Notes: generated by a model from the letters alone, not told the origin. 64,000 nt of DNA from WLMZ01 sp963732585 (GCA_963732585.1 CAVSZY010000003.1:682001-746000); one strand, 5' to 3'; numbered from the stretch's first letter, positions 8,850 to 17,433 are shown. Program-made: numbers and translations.

Positions 8850-9778
8850 GCAGAATTCTCACGGTCGCCGGGGCGCAGCTCGGGCCGATTCAATCCGACG
8901 ATCGCCGTGAGGCGGTGGTCGAGCGTTTGATCGCGCTGTTGCGTCAGGCCGCCGAGCATCACGTCGAGTTGATCGTGTTCCCCGAACTGGCGCTGACCAC
9001 CTTCTTTCCCCGCTGGTTCGTCGCCGAGATCAGCGACGCCGATCATTGGTATGAGCGCTCGATGCCCAACCCGGTGACCCAGCCGCTGTTCGACGAAGCC
9101 AAACGTCTGGGCATTGGCTTCAGCCTTGGGTATGGCGAATTGACCGCCGACGGGCACCGCCACAACGTGCAGATGCTTGTCGAGCGCGATGGTTCGCACG
9201 TGGCTACCTATCGCAAGGTGCACATTCCCGGCCATGAGCACCACGAACCGGGTCGGCCGTTCCAACATGCCGAGCGCTACTACTTCGAACCGACCACAGA
9301 GGGCTTCGGGGTCTGGCGGGCCTTTGACGGCCTGGTGGGGATGATGATCTGCAACGACCGGCGCTGGCCGGAGAGCTACCGGGAGATGGGTCTGCAGGGC
9401 GTGGAGATGATCCTGTGTGGATACAACACCCCGATCCATTACGTGCCGGACCCCTCGCAGGACATTTTGCAGGGCTTCCACAACGCGCTGGTGATGCAAT
9501 CCGGCGCCTACCAGAACGGCACCTGGGTGGTCGGCGTCGCCAAGGCCGGCTGCGAGGAAGGCGTCGAACTGCTCGGCCAGTCGATGATCGTCGCCCCCAG
9601 CGGGCAGATCGTCGCCCAGTCACTGACAACCGGCGACGAGTTGATCATCGCCCGTTGCGATCTCGACTGGTGTACCAAGTACAAAGGGACGCTGTTCGAC
9701 TTTGACCGCTATCGGCGGCCCGAGGTCTACACCAGGATCACCGGTCAACGCGGCGTGATCGAACCGCCGCCTCGTTGA
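8846..9778 (+). CDS. Carbon-nitrogen hydrolase, N-carbamoyl-D-amino acid hydrolase-like
   Basis: A 310-residue nitrilase-superfamily protein. The catalytic triad is visible as Glu47 (FPEL), Lys124 (YRKVHIPGH) and Cys169 (MICNDRRWPE). Over its whole length it resembles Agrobacterium-type D-carbamoylases, including LALTTFFPRW, RPFQH-x3-YFEP, GYNTP and SYQNG-like (AYQNGTW) segments. That family hydrolyses N-carbamoyl-D-amino acids to D-amino acids. The start overlaps the M20 gene stop (ATGA). An operon carrying both an M20-type and a nitrilase-type carbamoylase is unusual. The D-specific call is strong by similarity, but the cellular substrate is inferred. Confidence 0.9.
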   Translation: MSRILTVAGAQLGPIQSDDRREAVVERLIALLRQAAEHHVELIVFPELALTTFFPRWFVAEISDADHWYERSMPNPVTQPLFDEAKRLGIGFSLGYGELTADGHRHNVQMLVERDGSHVATYRKVHIPGHEHHEPGRPFQHAERYYFEPTTEGFGVWRAFDGLVGMMICNDRRWPESYREMGLQGVEMILCGYNTPIHYVPDPSQDILQGFHNALVMQSGAYQNGTWVVGVAKAGCEEGVELLGQSMIVAPSGQIVAQSLTTGDELIIARCDLDWCTKYKGTLFDFDRYRRPEVYTRITGQRGVIEPPPR

Positions 9779-9788
9779 GCGCGAGTCG

Positions 9789-11351
9789 TTAGATCGCTCG
9801 TCCGGCCTCTCGCCAGTACTCGTCTTTGAGCAGCCGCTTGTACAGCTTGCCGGTGGGATGGCGGGGGAGTTCGGTGCGGAAGTCGATGGTTCGCGGGCAT
9901 TTGCTGGCCGCTAGTTGGGTGCGGCAGAACTCGATCAGTTCGAACTCCATGGCCTTCGCGGCGTCGGCGTCGGCTGGCATGCGCAGCGGCTGTACGACGG
10001 CTTTGACTTCTTCGCCGAGGTCGTCGTTGGGCACACCGAAGACGGCGACATCGATCACGTCAGGGTGGGTGACGAGCACGTTCTCGGCCTCTTGGGGGTA
10101 GATGTTCACGCCGCCGGAGATGATCATGTACGACTTGCGATCGGTGAGATAGAGGAAGCCGTCGTCGTCGAGATAGCCGACGTCGCCGAGGGTTGACCAT
10201 CCCTGGGGGTGGCGCGAGCTGGCTGTTTTGGCCGGGTCGTTGTGGTATTCGAACTCGTTGCCGCCGCCGAGGTAGACCGTGCCTTGCTCATGCGCAGGAA
10301 CTTCGTCGCCCTGTTCGTCGCAGATGTGCACGACGCAATTGATCGCCCGTCCGACGGTGCCGGGGTGCGCCAGCCACATCTCGCTGTTGCAGTAGATGAC
10401 ACCGTTGCCCTCGGTGCCGGCGTAGTACTCGTGAACGACTGGCCCGAACCAGTCGATGATGTGGCGTTTGACCGGGATCGGGCATGGCGCCGCGGCGTGG
10501 ACGATGCAGCGCAGCGAAGAGATGTCATAGCGGTTGCGAATGTCGTCGGCCAGTTTCGTCAGGCGCACGAACATCGTCGGCACTACCTGGGCCATCGTCA
10601 CCTGGTATTCCTCGATCAGCTGCAGAAACTGCTGCGGCTCGAAGTGCTCCATCATCACCACGGTGGCGCCGAGGGAGTGCACGCCGAGGCAGAAGCGCAG
10701 CGGAGCGGCGTGATACATCGGGGCCGGAGAGAGGTAGACCGTGTCTGGGGTACCGCCGAACAGGACGGTGACCATGGTGTAGACGCCAGCTGGGGTGGTC
10801 TCCAATGGCAGCGCCTCGAAGCGACGAGTGATGCCCTTGGGATGGCCCGTGGTGCCCGAGGAATAGAGCATGTCGATACCGGCGATGCGCGCTGCCAGCG
10901 GCTCGGCCGGTTGGGTGGCGAGCTGTTGGGCATAGTCGAAGTAGCCGTCGGTGGTGGCCTCGATCGTCGCGTCGAGCATCAAACGCAGCGAGACGTTGGG
11001 CGTCTCTGCGGCGATCTCGCCCGCTTGCGCAGCCTTGTGATGGCTGGTGATGAAGACCTTGGCGCCGCAGTCGTTGACGATGTAGCTGAGTTCGCCACTG
11101 GTCAGGCGGCTGGAACAGGCGGTGTAGACGAGGCCGGCGTAGTGCAGGCCCCAGATGACCTCGAGATAGCGAGGATGGTTTTCCATGCACACGGCCACGT
11201 GGTCGCCCGGGCGCAGGCCATGGGCATGCATCAGTTGGCTGAGGCGGTTGGCGTTGGCGTCGAGTTCGCCGTAGGTCTGCACCTCTCCGGTGGCGGCGAC
11301 GATCACCGCCGCCTTGTTGGGATTTTGCTGTGCGTGCTCGCCCGGATACAT
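9789..11351 (-). CDS. Acyl-CoA synthetase / AMP-dependent ligase (FadD-like)
   Basis: An adenylate-forming enzyme of 520 residues. The phosphate-binding loop MLYSSGTTGHPKG is at residues 161-173. YYAGTEGNG is the A5-type motif, then STLGDVGYLDDDGFLYLTDR and a C-terminal subdomain with PRHPTGKLYKR carrying the catalytic lysine. The family activates a carboxylic acid to its CoA thioester with ATP. Chain length cannot be told. ATG 11351 is supported by TAGTTT (minus strand 11365-11360) 8 nt upstream, a leaderless arrangement. It is divergent from an acyl-CoA dehydrogenase across a 32-nt spacer, so the two probably act in one fatty-acid or aromatic-acid degradation step under joint control. Confidence 0.92.
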   Translation of the reverse strand: MYPGEHAQQNPNKAAVIVAATGEVQTYGELDANANRLSQLMHAHGLRPGDHVAVCMENHPRYLEVIWGLHYAGLVYTACSSRLTSGELSYIVNDCGAKVFITSHHKAAQAGEIAAETPNVSLRLMLDATIEATTDGYFDYAQQLATQPAEPLAARIAGIDMLYSSGTTGHPKGITRRFEALPLETTPAGVYTMVTVLFGGTPDTVYLSPAPMYHAAPLRFCLGVHSLGATVVMMEHFEPQQFLQLIEEYQVTMAQVVPTMFVRLTKLADDIRNRYDISSLRCIVHAAAPCPIPVKRHIIDWFGPVVHEYYAGTEGNGVIYCNSEMWLAHPGTVGRAINCVVHICDEQGDEVPAHEQGTVYLGGGNEFEYHNDPAKTASSRHPQGWSTLGDVGYLDDDGFLYLTDRKSYMIISGGVNIYPQEAENVLVTHPDVIDVAVFGVPNDDLGEEVKAVVQPLRMPADADAAKAMEFELIEFCRTQLAASKCPRTIDFRTELPRHPTGKLYKRLLKDEYWREAGRAI

Positions 11352-11361
11352 GAGTGCACAA

Positions 11362-11374
11362 ACTAGTCACTAGT
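11362..11374. promoter_or_regulatory. 13-bp palindrome between divergent acyl-CoA genes (operator and double promoter)
   Basis: ACTAGT-C-ACTAGT is a perfect odd palindrome in the 32-nt spacer. TAGTCT (11371-11376) lies 7 nt before ATG 11384 on the plus strand, and TAGTTT (11365-11360) lies 8 nt before ATG 11351 on the minus strand, so both -10 boxes overlap the palindrome. One bound repressor, perhaps of the TetR type, could shut both genes. The regulator is not encoded in the window. Confidence 0.6.
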
Positions 11375-11383
11375 CTCAAAAAT

Positions 11384-12580
11384 ATGAGTGTTGTAGAAGT
11401 AAGAACGACCGATGAGCAACGTGTCGATGACCTGGTCAGCACCTTGCTGGCCGAGCACGATCCGCTGTCCGGCCAAGCATTTCTCGGGGCTCAATTCGAC
11501 GCTGGTTTGGCCTGGGTGCATTTCCCCGAGGGCTGCGGCGGGCTTGGCTTCAACCCGAGGTTGCAGGCACGGATCAACGAGCGGGTGTGGGCCGCGGGGG
11601 CGATGAAATCGGGGATGCGCAACCCGATCGGCTACGGCATGTGCGGGCCGACGGTGGCGGTGTGGGGCAGCGAGGCACAAAAGCAGCGTTATCTGCGCCC
11701 GTTGTTCACCTGCGAGGAGATCTGGTGTCAGCTGTTCAGCGAGCCGGGTGCCGGTTCCGATTTCGCCGGGCTTTCGTCGCGTGGGGCCCGTGACGGCGAC
11801 GAGTGGCTGGTCAACGGGCAAAAGGTGTGGACCACCCTGGCACACGAGTCGCGCTGGGGCCTGCTGGTGGTGCGCACCGATACCGAAGCGGTCAAGCACG
11901 CCGGTATGACCGCCTTCGTTGTCGATATGCACGCGCCAGGCGTCGAGGTGCGACCGCTGCGGCAAATGACCGGCGAGGCCGAGTTCAACGAGGTCTATTT
12001 CACCGACGTTCGGATTCCGACGGCAGAGATGTTGGGCAAACCCGGCGATGGCTGGCGGGTGTCGTTGACGACGCTGATGAACGAGCGGGTGTCGATCGGT
12101 GGGGCGATCCCGGCCAAGGGTTCCGGCACGATTCGCGACCTGATGAAGACCTGGGAGGCGCTGCCCGCCGAGCGCCACGATGCGGTGACCCGCGACGAGG
12201 TCACCAAGCTGTGGATCAGAGCTGAGGTGTTGCGCTTGACCAACATCCGTGCCAATCAGAATCGCAAGGCCGGCGATCCCGGCCCGGAGGGCTCGATCGG
12301 CAAGTGCGCCTCAGCGGATCTGAACAAGGACATTTACAACAAGGTCGTCGACCTGATGGGAGCCGGCGGGATGCTGTATGGCAGCTATGCGATGGTTCGC
12401 CCGGAGACGACGATGGAGTTCGACACGCTGCAGAAAGCGTTCCTGCGGATGCGGGCCAATTCGATCGAGGGTGGCACCACCGAGGTGATGAAGAACATCC
12501 TCGGTGAACGGGTGCTCGGACTTCCCGGCGACGTCCGTGTCGATCGTGATCGCCCCTGGAGCGAAGTCCCACGCAGCTGA
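11384..12580 (+). CDS. Acyl-CoA dehydrogenase
   Basis: Flavoprotein of 398 residues. SEPGAGSDFAGL and WTTLAHESRWGLL are the FAD/substrate-binding strands of the central domain. FNEVYFTDVRIP and GDGWRVSLTTLMNER mark the transition to the helical domain, and the C-terminus has SIEGGTTEVMKNILGERVLGLP, the usual place of the catalytic base region. The family inserts an alpha,beta double bond into acyl-CoA and passes electrons to ETF. ATG 11384 is preferred to an upstream ATG at 11354 because that one would overlap the divergent gene's start region and the -10 box fits 11384. The next gene starts on its stop codon. Confidence 0.92.
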   Translation: MSVVEVRTTDEQRVDDLVSTLLAEHDPLSGQAFLGAQFDAGLAWVHFPEGCGGLGFNPRLQARINERVWAAGAMKSGMRNPIGYGMCGPTVAVWGSEAQKQRYLRPLFTCEEIWCQLFSEPGAGSDFAGLSSRGARDGDEWLVNGQKVWTTLAHESRWGLLVVRTDTEAVKHAGMTAFVVDMHAPGVEVRPLRQMTGEAEFNEVYFTDVRIPTAEMLGKPGDGWRVSLTTLMNERVSIGGAIPAKGSGTIRDLMKTWEALPAERHDAVTRDEVTKLWIRAEVLRLTNIRANQNRKAGDPGPEGSIGKCASADLNKDIYNKVVDLMGAGGMLYGSYAMVRPETTMEFDTLQKAFLRMRANSIEGGTTEVMKNILGERVLGLPGDVRVDRDRPWSEVPRS

Positions 12581-13125
12581 TGGGAGCGTCGTTGCGATTG
12601 CTTGTCGCGCTGTTGATTGTCGCCGTTACGGCGTGTTCGAGCGCCTCAAGCGAATTGGTCACCTCAGATTTCGAGCGTGAGGTTCTTTCTGGCGGGGTGA
12701 CGAAAGCCGAGCTTGAGCTCGCCCGTCAACGCACGGTGGCGTGCATCGAGCAGGAGGGATTTACAGCTGAGTTTCTTGAACGCGACGCGCGTGTGGCGGC
12801 CCTGCAGGCCGGCAGCGGCCCTGCGCGTGCCGGGGAATCGTCGCAGCAGTTGGAGCAGCGCTTCACTACAGCGATCGACTCATGCGTGGCTGAGTTTCAC
12901 GACGCTATCGATCAGCAGTGGCTGCGCAGCACGGCACCAAACAGCCGGCAACAAGCGGTTGCATTCGAGACCCTGCGCTCCTGTGTCGCTCCGTTCGTGG
13001 CTTTGACGTCCGAGGAAAACCTGGCTCTTCTGAACGATCTAATGATTGCCGCCGATGAGGACGACCGGATGATACTGGAGGCCTGCTCCGACGCCTATCT
13101 GGTTGCTACCTCAGACGGACAATAG
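12580..13125 (+). CDS. Hypothetical lipoprotein
   Basis: No family recognised. The 181-residue product begins with a lipoprotein signal peptide whose lipobox VTAC gives Cys19, followed by a Ser-rich linker. The mature part is mostly helical and acidic, with cysteines at about 56, 106, 129 and 172 that could form two disulfides outside the membrane. The start codon shares a base with the acyl-CoA dehydrogenase stop (TGATG), so it is probably the second gene of that transcript, though its product gives no hint of a link to lipid degradation. Confidence 0.7.
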   Translation: MGASLRLLVALLIVAVTACSSASSELVTSDFEREVLSGGVTKAELELARQRTVACIEQEGFTAEFLERDARVAALQAGSGPARAGESSQQLEQRFTTAIDSCVAEFHDAIDQQWLRSTAPNSRQQAVAFETLRSCVAPFVALTSEENLALLNDLMIAADEDDRMILEACSDAYLVATSDGQ

Positions 13126-13138
13126 GGTTTGGCCGTTG

Positions 13139-13546
13139 TCACGAACCGGTGTGCAGCAGGACACCGAGGAAGACGGCAGCGACGGAGGCCAGGGCACCAA
13201 CGGCTCCGCCAGCGGCAAGAGCTAGCTTGCTGCGACCGGCGATGTGGATCGCCGCGGCGACACCGGCGAGGACGGCGACGACAATCTTGACGAACACGGT
13301 GACCTGGTAGGCGGTGTCGGTATCGGCGATGTCGACCGCCGTCAGATTCCACAACCCGGTCAGCACCAGCACGGCGAACGCCGGCCAGGCGATGCGGTTG
13401 AAGGCTCGCGCCGCCTGCTTGGGTAGGCCGTCGTGTTGGCGCAGCACGGGCAGCAACCCGGCGAGAACGAACTGGCCGCCGACCCACACTGTCGCCGCCA
13501 GGATGTGCAGGGTGATGCGGATGGTGGCGGCGGTCGGCGAAAGCAT
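13139..13546 (-). CDS. CopD-like four-helix membrane protein
   Basis: A 135-residue membrane protein with four hydrophobic segments. The first carries H-x2-AA-x-VWVGG, and WPAFAVLVLTGLWN follows in the second or third. These resemble the copper-resistance D (PF05425) and related DUF2269-type helices. A His-containing first helix and a final LHTGS suggest metal or haem contact, but copper transport is not proven. ATG 13546 is chosen because TAGGCT (minus strand 13559-13554) lies 7 nt upstream. An in-frame start at 13573 would overlap the preceding gene by 17 bp. Confidence 0.7.
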   Translation of the reverse strand: MLSPTAATIRITLHILAATVWVGGQFVLAGLLPVLRQHDGLPKQAARAFNRIAWPAFAVLVLTGLWNLTAVDIADTDTAYQVTVFVKIVVAVLAGVAAAIHIAGRSKLALAAGGAVGALASVAAVFLGVLLHTGS

Positions 13547-13556
13547 GCCGATCAGC

Positions 13557-14189
13557 CTACGAGCGCCCGCCAAGGGTCACGAAACCGCCGCTGGTCTGCA
13601 GCGTTGCCTGTAGTGCCGGGGCTCCAACGGCGACGACGAGACGTGAGTCATCGGCACCCGCGGCTGCCAACCAGGTGGTAACGCCCGGGTCGGGAAAGCT
13701 GACAGCCAGACTCGTCAGCGCGACCCCGCTGGCTGGCAACGACGCGGTCGGGTGGTGCGAATCGAGCCAATCGATGAAGAACGGCAGCGGGGCAACGCCA
13801 TCCGGGCCGAGCGTTGCGCGGGTCAACAACCAGCGCAACAGCGATCCATCCGGCCGCTGGCGCTGCATTGGAGTGGCGTTGCCGGGCTCGTAGCCGGCTG
13901 CCCGGGCGGCACCGATCGCTTGGTCGAGATCCGTGGGGCAGGCGCACCAGGCGACGAGCTGTTCACTGGCGAGTTCGCTTATGCCGAACGCGCGCGGTCC
14001 GTGAACCGGATTGTCGAGATCGGGGCCGACGATCTCCAGATAGGCACCGCCGCCGATTGCGAGGAGTTCGTTGCGTGTCCCCAACCCGACGTGGCGGCCA
14101 CCGACCACAGGCGTCGCCCCGAGACGCTCGGCCATCGAGGCCACGGTTGCCGCCAGATCCGGTGTGGCGTAGACCAGGTGATCGATCAC
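13557..14189 (-). CDS. VOC-superfamily protein with glyoxalase-like domain (Glyoxalase_3)
   Basis: A 210-residue protein opening with IDHLVYATPDLAATVASM, the first beta-alpha unit of VOC proteins, then GGRHVGLGTRNELLAIG and YLEIVGPD, typical of the Glyoxalase_3 group. Asp/His/Glu residues in the first module may bind a metal. Activity cannot be assigned. The start overlaps the ispH stop (ATGA), so it is translated after ispH. The TAG stop is embedded in the -10-like box of the CopD-like gene that follows. Confidence 0.75.
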   Translation of the reverse strand: MIDHLVYATPDLAATVASMAERLGATPVVGGRHVGLGTRNELLAIGGGAYLEIVGPDLDNPVHGPRAFGISELASEQLVAWCACPTDLDQAIGAARAAGYEPGNATPMQRQRPDGSLLRWLLTRATLGPDGVAPLPFFIDWLDSHHPTASLPASGVALTSLAVSFPDPGVTTWLAAAGADDSRLVVAVGAPALQATLQTSGGFVTLGGRS

Positions 14190-15232
14190 CCGGCTACGAC
14201 CGTTCCCAAGGAAAACAGCACATCGCTGGCGGCCACGGCGCGATCATCAACCTGCTGCAGCGCCGCCGCGGGCGCACCCAGAAGCACGCCGGCTACGCGG
14301 CTGATCGCTTGCTGCAGATCGCGAATGTTACGCGGCGGCGGAAAATATTCGTCTTCCTCAGTGGTGCGCACGGTCTCCACGCCGTGGCGCGGATTGAGGT
14401 GACGCACGACCGCTTGCACCAGGTCTTCCGGGGCTGAGGCCCCGGCAGTGACGCCGATCACGCCGTCGAGATCGCCGGGCAACTCGCTGACGCTGTTGAT
14501 CCGAAAGACCCGTGGGCAACCGGCCTCGATCGCCAGTCGTTCCAGTGCCCGAGTGTTCGACGAGTTCGCCGAACCGATGACGATCAGGGCATCGACTCGT
14601 GGGGCGATGGTCATCAATGCCGACTGGCGGTTGGTGGTCGCGAAGCACAGGTCGCTGCGACCGGGCGACCAGACGTTGGGATAGCGCTGGCGCACGGCAA
14701 CGGCGACGCCTTGCCATTCGCGATGCGACAGTGTGGTCTGCGCCAACAGCGCCACCGGTTCGTCGAATTGGGGGAGTGCGTCGACCTCGGCCACCGACTC
14801 CACCCGGCTGATCGCCGCAGGGGCGACGGCCATCGTGCCGACCGCTTCCTCGTGCCCGTCGTGGCCGACATAGACGATGCGGTAGCCCTTGGTGGCGCGG
14901 ACCTTGACCTCGTGGTGCACCTTGGTGACCAGCGGGCACACCGAATCGACGACATAGCTGCCACGTTCGCGGGCCGCGGCGACCACCTCGGGGGCCGAGC
15001 CGTGGGCGGAGAGCATGATCGGGCGACCGAGCGGCACGTCGGCGATGTCGTCGACGAAGATTACGCCTTGGGCTTCGAACTGCTCGACGATGATCTTGTT
15101 GTGGACGATCTCGTGGTAGCAGTACACCGGGGCCGGAAAGCTGCGCACCATGAAGGCCAAGGCTTTGATGGCCATCTCGACACCGGCGCAGAAACCCCGC
15201 GGCTCAGCCAGCAGCACCCGATCAACATTCAC
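14186..15232 (-). CDS. ispH: 4-hydroxy-3-methylbut-2-enyl diphosphate reductase (IspH/LytB)
   Basis: The last enzyme of the MEP isoprenoid pathway. It reduces HMBPP to IPP and DMAPP with a [4Fe-4S] cluster. The three cluster cysteines are visible at 15 (PRGFCAGV), 99 (DSVCPLV) and 196 (DLCFATTN). The substrate-binding His44 and His77 and the catalytic Glu in HDGHEEA (about 128) are present, as is the SSNTRAL segment. The length of 348 is normal for a bacterial enzyme. GTG 15232 is supported by TAGCCT (minus strand 15244-15239) 6 nt upstream. It forms a two-gene unit with the VOC protein. Confidence 0.96.
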   Translation of the reverse strand: MNVDRVLLAEPRGFCAGVEMAIKALAFMVRSFPAPVYCYHEIVHNKIIVEQFEAQGVIFVDDIADVPLGRPIMLSAHGSAPEVVAAARERGSYVVDSVCPLVTKVHHEVKVRATKGYRIVYVGHDGHEEAVGTMAVAPAAISRVESVAEVDALPQFDEPVALLAQTTLSHREWQGVAVAVRQRYPNVWSPGRSDLCFATTNRQSALMTIAPRVDALIVIGSANSSNTRALERLAIEAGCPRVFRINSVSELPGDLDGVIGVTAGASAPEDLVQAVVRHLNPRHGVETVRTTEEDEYFPPPRNIRDLQQAISRVAGVLLGAPAAALQQVDDRAVAASDVLFSLGTVVAG

Positions 15233-15372
15233 GCACTCAGGCTAGCGATCATCGCTCAGTGCTTCTTTCCTCCGTCTGAGTGAATGAGTTGTCCGTGATC
15301 CATTGTCTTGCGGGCGAGCATAGAAAGCGGACGAGGCTGGCGCAGTCGGTTGGATGCTGCGTCGGCGTGACA

Positions 15373-16611
15373 TTAGTACTCCAGGGCCGCAGCCCCGGCT
15401 TTGGCAAGGGATGCTGGCGCGTAGTCGAGCCATTTGAGTTGCATTCGTTCACCGGTGGGGTGCATGTACGGTTTCGTCGGCGCCGGTGGGGGCTCGTTGC
15501 CGGGCGGTCTTGGTTGTTTGGCTGCTTCGATGATGCGGCCATTGCGGTCGCGGAAGGTGAGGCCGTTAGGTTGATCAGCGTTGCCGGTGATGGTGAACTG
15601 GCCGTTGTGGTGACGGCGGTGATGGTTGCCGCAGAGCATTCCGAGGTTTTCGGTGGTGGTGGTGGTGGAGCCGCCGTGCTGCCAGTGTTGGATGTGATGC
15701 ACCTCCCGCCCGATTGTCGCGTTGCAACTGGGGTGGCGGCAGGTGCGGTCGCGGTCCTCGATTACCCGGCGGAGACGGATCGGGGCGATGTGGCGGGCGC
15801 GACCGAGATTGATTGGTAGTCCACCGGTTTCCCACAGCGGTTGGATCATGCCGGAGCAACAGATGTGCTCGCGCAAGTTGTCGGGTAGTGCCGGACCGTT
15901 GTGGATCCAGGCGCCGTCGGTGCCGAGATGCACGATCACGCGGTAAAGGTCTTGGCGTGACGGTGTGGTGACGGCGCCGAGCGAGCGTTGGCAGACCTCG
16001 CGGAATGCGTCGAGCCAGGTGACGTTGGTATTCCCGGCAGCGAATAAGGCGTCACGGGCCTCGGCCAGGGCGTTGTTGACCAGTGCGCCGTCGACGGCGT
16101 TGAGCAGGCCATGTAGCGAAAAATCCCCGTCGTCGTTGAACCTTGCCGTCAGCTGATGCTCGGCAGCTGGTGCAGGCGTTGGACCATCGTCGCCTTCGGC
16201 CCCGGGTTTCGGGAAAAAGTGTTTCGTGGTTGCCGTGCGTAGCTGTGCGACGGTGGCGTTGCGGGCGAGATCGCAGGCTTCGGCATCGTTGTGAGCCGGT
16301 ACCCGTTTGGCGACGACGGCAACTTGATCGATGGAAAGCAACCCGTCGGCAAACGCGGCGAACGTGACCGGAAGTTCGGTTTGACGTTGCGCTATGACCA
16401 CGATCTCGCGCGCTCGTGACGGCGACAAACCGGTTTGCCAGGCGAGCCACGCTGTCGGCGTGTTGACTCCGGCGCATTCCCAGGCTTCGGTCTCTAAGGC
16501 TTCACGAGCTAGTGAAACCAATTGCTCGTGCAACACATTGAGATGACCACAGACACGCGCCAGATCGGTCTCCAACCGCCTCTGCAAGAGCTCCAACTCT
16601 GTGATCGTCAT
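15373..16611 (-). CDS. DUF222 / HNH endonuclease-domain protein (13E12 repeat type)
   Basis: A 412-residue protein. The N-terminal three-quarters is the DUF222 helical domain (TAWLAWQTGLSPSRAREIVVIA, LLSIDQVAVVAKRVP). The C-terminal HNH module has CRHPSC, REVHHIQHWQHGG and NLGMLCGNHHRRHHNG, with the Cys/His set expected of a metal-dependent nuclease. These proteins occur in many copies in actinobacteria, and their role is uncertain. An HNH protein of a mobile or self-maintaining element is the usual inference. ATG 16611 follows TACGAT (minus strand 16624-16619) by 7 nt. A proline-rich tail after the HNH module is not conserved in the family. Confidence 0.88.
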   Translation of the reverse strand: MTITELELLQRRLETDLARVCGHLNVLHEQLVSLAREALETEAWECAGVNTPTAWLAWQTGLSPSRAREIVVIAQRQTELPVTFAAFADGLLSIDQVAVVAKRVPAHNDAEACDLARNATVAQLRTATTKHFFPKPGAEGDDGPTPAPAAEHQLTARFNDDGDFSLHGLLNAVDGALVNNALAEARDALFAAGNTNVTWLDAFREVCQRSLGAVTTPSRQDLYRVIVHLGTDGAWIHNGPALPDNLREHICCSGMIQPLWETGGLPINLGRARHIAPIRLRRVIEDRDRTCRHPSCNATIGREVHHIQHWQHGGSTTTTTENLGMLCGNHHRRHHNGQFTITGNADQPNGLTFRDRNGRIIEAAKQPRPPGNEPPPAPTKPYMHPTGERMQLKWLDYAPASLAKAGAAALEY

Positions 16612-16722
16612 AATTGATATCGTACGGGTGTTCGATCGATTACCAGGACAAACGCGACCAAATGGGCAAAAGTACCCAACGCCGAGGATGGCGACGTTCG
16701 CAAACGTATGGTCATGCTGGTG

Positions 16723-16728
16723 TATAAT
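16723..16728 (+). promoter_or_regulatory. Consensus -10 box of the VapBC-type module
   Basis: A perfect TATAAT ends 7 nt before ATG 16736. This implies a leaderless transcript beginning at the antitoxin start codon, and it supports that start in spite of the frame break downstream. Confidence 0.65.
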
Positions 16729-16735
16729 GTGATGT

Positions 16736-16997
16736 ATGCGCCGAACGCAAATCTACCTCACTGACGAGCAGCGATCCGAGGTTGCGCAGCGTGCCGCGCG
16801 AGCGTAAGTGCGCGCAGTCGCAGATCATTCGAGAGATTCTTGACCGCGGCCTCGGACTTGAGACCGATGCCCGAGACGCCGTCGCCGCGGTCCGTGAGAC
16901 GGCGGGAATATTGGCGGACGACACTGACTGGGAGACTTGGCAGCGCGACGTTCGAGGGCTGTCTGCACATGATCGTCTGGCAGCTTTTGGCCTGTGA
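16736..16997 (+). CDS. VapB-like ribbon-helix-helix antitoxin with an apparent frameshift
   Basis: ATG 16736 gives MRRTQIYLTDEQRSEVAQRAARA and then TAA at 16805. The next frame, from about 16803, continues with SQIIREILDRGLGLE and ends at 16997. Together they form one 86-residue ribbon-helix-helix antitoxin: an N-terminal beta strand for DNA binding, two helices, and a C-terminal toxin-binding tail. One extra base near 16803-16808 explains the break. The stop overlaps the toxin's GTG (GTGA), the normal layout of vapBC operons. If the frameshift is real the cell would carry a toxin without a full antitoxin, so an error is more likely. Confidence 0.75.
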
Positions 16998-17371
16998 GAA
17001 CGTTGTTTGACACCTCGGTATTGATCGACCATCTGCGCGGTCGAATCGACGCGACAGAGCTCTTGGTCGCGGCGGTCGCGGACGGCAAGGCGATGGTGTC
17101 GGTGCTGACGCGAGTCGAGATCGAGGGTGGTATGCGATCGCATGAACGTGATGGTGTTCGTCGACTCTTTGATGCGCTACTCGTCGTGCCAGTTTCCGAC
17201 GACATTGCCAAGACCGCCGGAACGCTGCTGCGTGACTACCGGCGGTCGCACGCGGGAATTGACCTGGTCGACTACGTCATCGCCGCCACGGCGAAAGCCC
17301 TGAACGCCACGCTGGCCACCCTCAACGTCAAGCACTTCCCGATGTTTCCGGATATTCGTTCGCCCTATTGA
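16994..17371 (+). CDS. PIN-domain toxin (VapC-like ribonuclease)
   Basis: A 125-residue PIN-domain protein. The acidic Mg2+ site is complete: Asp6 in LFDTSVLIDHL, Glu in RVEIEGG (about 43), Asp in GIDLVDYVIAATA (about 92-95), and a final acidic residue near the C-terminus (FPMFPDI). VapC toxins cleave tRNA or rRNA and are held inactive by the cognate antitoxin. The gene starts at GTG inside the antitoxin stop codon, which ties its translation to that of the antitoxin. Confidence 0.88.
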   Translation: MRTLFDTSVLIDHLRGRIDATELLVAAVADGKAMVSVLTRVEIEGGMRSHERDGVRRLFDALLVVPVSDDIAKTAGTLLRDYRRSHAGIDLVDYVIAATAKALNATLATLNVKHFPMFPDIRSPY

Positions 17372-17433
17372 CCGCTGTGTCGTCGGGCGCTTCCGGGATT
17401 GTCAGATCCAGCGTCCGATAGATTCGAACGGCT

